Shown one piece after another: positions 61,277-64,000 of a stretch of 64,000 nt of DNA. Numbering within the stretch: the first letter of the stretch is position 1; each line of letters starts with the position of its first letter. Source of the DNA: Mucilaginibacter sp. (GTDB taxonomy: Bacteria; Bacteroidota; Bacteroidia; Sphingobacteriales; Sphingobacteriaceae); contig NZ_JAQBOF010000011.1 of the NCBI RefSeq assembly GCF_028288185.1, positions 1 to 64,000 on the forward strand, given 5' to 3'. Below the pieces are notes generated by a model. That model saw only the letters and a list, made by a program, of their open reading frames with translations, was not told the DNA's origin and searched no databases. The translations under genes were made by a program, and so were the position numbers.

Positions 61277-62542
61277 ATGAGATCCTTTTTTATAGCTTTA
61301 GTAATAGTATTAACAGCATCATTTACAAATGCACAAACAAAAGCAATTACCGATGCAAATGCAGATAAATTTGTTAGTTATTATAACGATGGAAAGGCCG
61401 ATGGTATTTATGCAATGCTTGCCGATAATCTTAAATCCGGAACATCAGTGGCGGCCATTAATACTGCTCTTAAACAATTGAAAGCCACAGTTGGAAACTT
61501 AACAAAAAGCGAGTATGTAAACACAGATAGCCAGGCCAGTAATTATATAGCCGGTTTTGAAAGAGGCGGGCTGATAATGAAGTTTAATTTCAACATTGAT
61601 AGTAAATTAACCGGCTTTTATACCGCCTCAGATCCGCGCGAACAGCCTATTGTTGCCGATTTGCCCGGAACTGTTACCGTGCAAACAGCAGGCGCAGTAC
61701 TAAAGGGCACGCTTACTATGCCAGACGGCGCGCAAAATATACCGGTTATGCTGTTAATTGCAGGCTCGGGCCCAACAGATCGGGATGGAAATTCGGCATT
61801 ATCAAATGGAAAATCTAATGAATACCAAATGCTGGCCGAAGCGCTTAAATTAAAAAATATTGCCGTATTGCGGTATGATAAGCGTGGCGTAGGGCAAAGC
61901 ATTAAGGCACAAAACTCGACCCTGTTTAATGATTATATAGACGATGCCGCGGCTATGATTAAATTTTTAAAGGCTGACAAGCGTTTTTCGAAAGTTATTG
62001 TTGCCGGGCATAGCGAGGGCTCATTAATTGGGATGATCGCCGCTAAGCGCGAAAAAGCGGATGCTTTTATATCATTAGCTGGTGCAGGCTTCCCGGTAGA
62101 GGCGGTATTGAAAACTCAAATTAAAGACCGGGCTTCGGCAAGCAGCTATAAAAAAGCGGTGTTAATGATCGACAGTATTAAAGCAGGGCAGTTTGTAAGG
62201 CAAAAGCTTGACCCTGGTTTTGAGGGATTGTTTAGCCCGGTAATACAGCCGTTCCTCCGGTCGTTAATGCAATATGATCCACAACTGGAAATATCCAAAT
62301 TAACCGTACCCGTATTATTAATACAGGGAACAACAGATATGCAGGTAAGTGTTGAAAACGCGAAGCTGTTAAAAAAAGCCAACCCGAATGCACAATTAAA
62401 GCTAATACCCGGCATGAGCCATATATTGAAAGAAGGGCCCGGCAATATGAAATTAAACCTGGCTACTTATGAGAAAAGCGACCTGCCGCTGCATCCGGGA
62501 TTGATACCCATATTAACGGATTTTATTGATGAATTAAAATAA
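61277..62542 (+). CDS. Secreted alpha/beta hydrolase with N-terminal DUF3887-like domain
   Basis: 421 residues: signal peptide (1-19), a small alpha+beta domain (about 22-110) of the DUF3887 type that accompanies Bacteroidetes esterases, then an alpha/beta-hydrolase (about 130-420) with oxyanion GSGPTDRDGN, nucleophile Ser in GHSEGS, Asp near IQGTTDMQV and His in PGMSHIL. Such proteins act as serine esterases or peptidases; the substrate is unknown. It is convergent with the lipoprotein gene. Confidence 0.92.
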   Translation: MRSFFIALVIVLTASFTNAQTKAITDANADKFVSYYNDGKADGIYAMLADNLKSGTSVAAINTALKQLKATVGNLTKSEYVNTDSQASNYIAGFERGGLIMKFNFNIDSKLTGFYTASDPREQPIVADLPGTVTVQTAGAVLKGTLTMPDGAQNIPVMLLIAGSGPTDRDGNSALSNGKSNEYQMLAEALKLKNIAVLRYDKRGVGQSIKAQNSTLFNDYIDDAAAMIKFLKADKRFSKVIVAGHSEGSLIGMIAAKREKADAFISLAGAGFPVEAVLKTQIKDRASASSYKKAVLMIDSIKAGQFVRQKLDPGFEGLFSPVIQPFLRSLMQYDPQLEISKLTVPVLLIQGTTDMQVSVENAKLLKKANPNAQLKLIPGMSHILKEGPGNMKLNLATYEKSDLPLHPGLIPILTDFIDELK

Positions 62543-62553
62543 ACCCGTTGCAC

Positions 62554-62591
62554 AAAAAAGCGGGCAATCGGACCCTAAACCGACTACCCGC
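62554..62591 (-). terminator. Terminator of the PF03640-type lipoprotein gene
   Basis: GCGGGCAATCGG / CCGACTACCCGC (two mismatches) around ACCCTAAA; on the minus strand followed by a T-tract. Confidence 0.75.
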
Positions 62592-62614
62592 CAAACAATT
62601 AATATACAACATCT

Positions 62615-63475
62615 TTATAATACAACGGTGGTGTTATTGGTAACCTTCCAAATAGCTGAGCCCGGTGTTGGGAAACTTACTCCTTTAGTACTACCACGCA
62701 CGCCCGCATCCTGCCCAAATTGATATAGCGGGTGCCCTTTAAATACTAATTGGGTATGTGCAAATACAGTAATAGTAGTAAACTGTGTTTTGTCTAAAAC
62801 GGTTGGTATGCTGCCTATAGTCGTAACTTCGTCCATAGGCCAAACTGTATTATTACTTAGATCGGCCTTGGTAAATGTATTGGTCGCATGCGTATCCTTG
62901 GTAAACATGTAAAGTGTGCGGCCGGATGGATCTGTTATAAATGTTGATGCCCCCGTACCGGCAATACTTTGATCTGTATATTGCGCGCCATCAAGACCTA
63001 TTAATTGCGCATTGCCAAACATTACAGAATAATCGGCTTTTGCTACCGCCCAAAGATTTCCAAACGCATCTCCGTTAGCATCGGCAGCATTAACATCGCC
63101 CGAAAAATAATGTAAAGGCCAGCCTTTATAAGTGGTTTGTTTAGATCCATCCGGGCGTGTTGCCACCCCAAAATCAGTAGCAGATAAGCCGGTACCGATG
63201 CTTGGATTTTCTTTATAAAATGGTGGCCATTTAACAGCGCAGGCATCAACGCAGGTTGGTGTGCCGGCTACATCCTTCGAGAAGAAATAAACCGCCATAC
63301 CGTTGTTGTCAGTAATGATATTACCCAGGGTAACGTTAGTAGTTAACTTAAACCCTGTAATAACAACGGGGTTAGGCATAGCCGGGTTGTTATTCTTTTT
63401 TGAACACGATGTACTTAATAACGTAAGTACCGAGACTGCTGCTATCAGATAATAGCTTAATTTCTTAGTTTTCAT
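62615..63475 (-). CDS. Lipoprotein with secreted PF03640-type repeats
   Basis: 286 residues from ATG 63475 (MKTKKLSYYL); an upstream ATG adds 13 residues without a signal. Lipobox LLSTSC (Cys about 24). Repeats carry the conserved Y-x-(F/W)-x-x-D type motif: GMAVYFFSKD with CVDACAVKWPPF, LHYFSGD, RTLYMFTKD with VWPMDE, and LYQFGQD. Family members are secreted or surface-anchored proteins of unknown role. It is monocistronic with a terminator. Confidence 0.9.
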   Translation of the reverse strand: MKTKKLSYYLIAAVSVLTLLSTSCSKKNNNPAMPNPVVITGFKLTTNVTLGNIITDNNGMAVYFFSKDVAGTPTCVDACAVKWPPFYKENPSIGTGLSATDFGVATRPDGSKQTTYKGWPLHYFSGDVNAADANGDAFGNLWAVAKADYSVMFGNAQLIGLDGAQYTDQSIAGTGASTFITDPSGRTLYMFTKDTHATNTFTKADLSNNTVWPMDEVTTIGSIPTVLDKTQFTTITVFAHTQLVFKGHPLYQFGQDAGVRGSTKGVSFPTPGSAIWKVTNNTTVVL

Positions 63476-63579
63476 ATTTTCAGTATTTAGTTTATCGTTT
63501 TCGTTTATTCTCAATACGCACTATAATTGCAAGGCGTTGCTTTCAAATAAAAAAATTTAATAACTGATACAAAAAACAT

Positions 63580-63605
63580 AAAGGGCCGCTAAATAGCAGC
63601 CCTTT
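63580..63605 (-). terminator. Hairpin after the SRPBCC gene
   Basis: AAAGGGCCGCT / AGCAGCCCTTT (one mismatch), followed on the minus strand by a T-rich tract. Confidence 0.8.
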
Positions 63606-63627
63606 ATTAATCAATACATTATGAAGC

Positions 63628-64000
63628 CTATGATTCCAGCAATTCGTCCAAATTGTTCAAGCCCATAGTAAAGCCTCCTTCAAAGCCCATTTCAATGATT
63701 TTTTCAAGGTCCCCATCTTTATCAAATGATATAGTTATTTCCATCATAGACCCGGTGTCGGTCGATTTGAATTTATTTAACCAATTCATACTTGGGAAAT
63801 TGGCATCGATATTGCCGTTTTCATCACAAAAATCGCTCTTATTGGTAAAGCTTTTTTGCGGATCTATAGCCTTGTAATTAACAAGGCACCACGCTTTTTC
63901 GCCATTGGGGCCGGCCATACAATACAGCCAGTGGCCGCCTTCGCTAAAATCCATTGTTTTAGTTATAGCGCGCCATGGTCTGGGGGCCCACCATTTCTCT
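63628..64000 (-). CDS. Partial SRPBCC/AHSA1-like protein
   Basis: An open frame running off the right window edge; 124 codons are visible. Upstream of the first internal Met the frame continues through EKWWAPRPWRAI, a signature of the AHSA1 (activator of Hsp90 ATPase homolog) branch, and then TKTMDFSEGGHWLYCMAGPNG, so the true start lies outside. The C-terminus GFEGGFTMGLNNLDELLES is complete. It is probably a small ligand-binding START-like fold; the ligand is unknown. A terminator follows. Confidence 0.88.
   Translation of the reverse strand, partial: EKWWAPRPWRAITKTMDFSEGGHWLYCMAGPNGEKAWCLVNYKAIDPQKSFTNKSDFCDENGNIDANFPSMNWLNKFKSTDTGSMMEITISFDKDGDLEKIIEMGFEGGFTMGLNNLDELLES

Overview
The window reads as a chromosomal segment of a Bacteroidota bacterium, most likely Sphingobacteriaceae (Mucilaginibacter/Pedobacter-like; this placement is my inference). 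Supporting signs are SusC-type CarboxypepD_reg/plug outer-membrane proteins, DUF4142 and PF03640-type lipoproteins, a Bacteroidetes-type integrase, many TTG starts (for example at 12838, 13567, 34323 and 36524) and TTTG/TAnnTTTG promoters (tRNA-Asp, feoAB). Coding density is high, with alternating short operons on both strands.

Left end (1-3.7 kb): the end of a mobile element beside tRNA-Asp(GTC). It holds a partial HTH protein, a DUF1016/YhcG-type PDDEXK nuclease and a tyrosine recombinase whose genes overlap by ATGA, and a cluster of seven related 27-37 bp perfect or near-perfect palindromes whose arms vary in a compensated way. One palindrome lies in frame inside the nuclease gene. 3.9-27 kb: mainly housekeeping and surface genes: acyl-CoA dehydrogenase, a TlpA-like protein, a VWA/plug-motif protein divergent from a sigma factor and an unusual membrane protein carrying the same modules, peptidase T, an M14 peptidase, rhomboid, dipeptide epimerase, WalJ-like MBL hydrolase, a hybrid kinase, lactate permease with 2-hydroxyacid dehydrogenase, and response regulators. 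26.7-32.5 kb: a LytTR/LytS pair and a CBM9-like plus TonB-receptor-like operon. Paired GTCGC boxes 21 bp apart precede both units, so the pair probably controls itself and the operon.

32.6-40.3 kb: YceH, a GreA-like factor, feoAB, a SprT-like protein, a GPH transporter, a dienelactone hydrolase and a RelE-type toxin-antitoxin pair. 40.3-47.1 kb is the most interesting block. A molybdopterin (YedY/MsrP-like) reductase, its cytochrome b partner and a DUF1223 thioredoxin-fold protein diverge from an ECF sigma factor, a ZAS anti-sigma factor, a tiny secreted Met/Lys-rich protein, a peroxiredoxin and a small Mo-domain-like protein; modABC (molybdate uptake) follows. Three promoters share TGTAAGG-N15-CGACnAA: before the reductase operon, before the sigma operon and before the Met-rich gene. 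I infer one oxidative (hypochlorite/methionine sulfoxide) stress regulon, analogous to the sigF-yedY1Z1-mrpX system of Azospira.

47.5-64 kb: glycosyltransferases, RNase HII, a SpoIIE phosphatase, an orphan ABC permease, a GT2/flippase-like pair, a double-frameshifted small gene, uvrA, a lytic transglycosylase, an RNA pseudouridine synthase with a repetitive basic tail, a lactonase, an alpha/beta hydrolase, a PF03640-type lipoprotein and a truncated SRPBCC/AHSA1 gene. All family assignments come from reading sequence motifs; no search was run.
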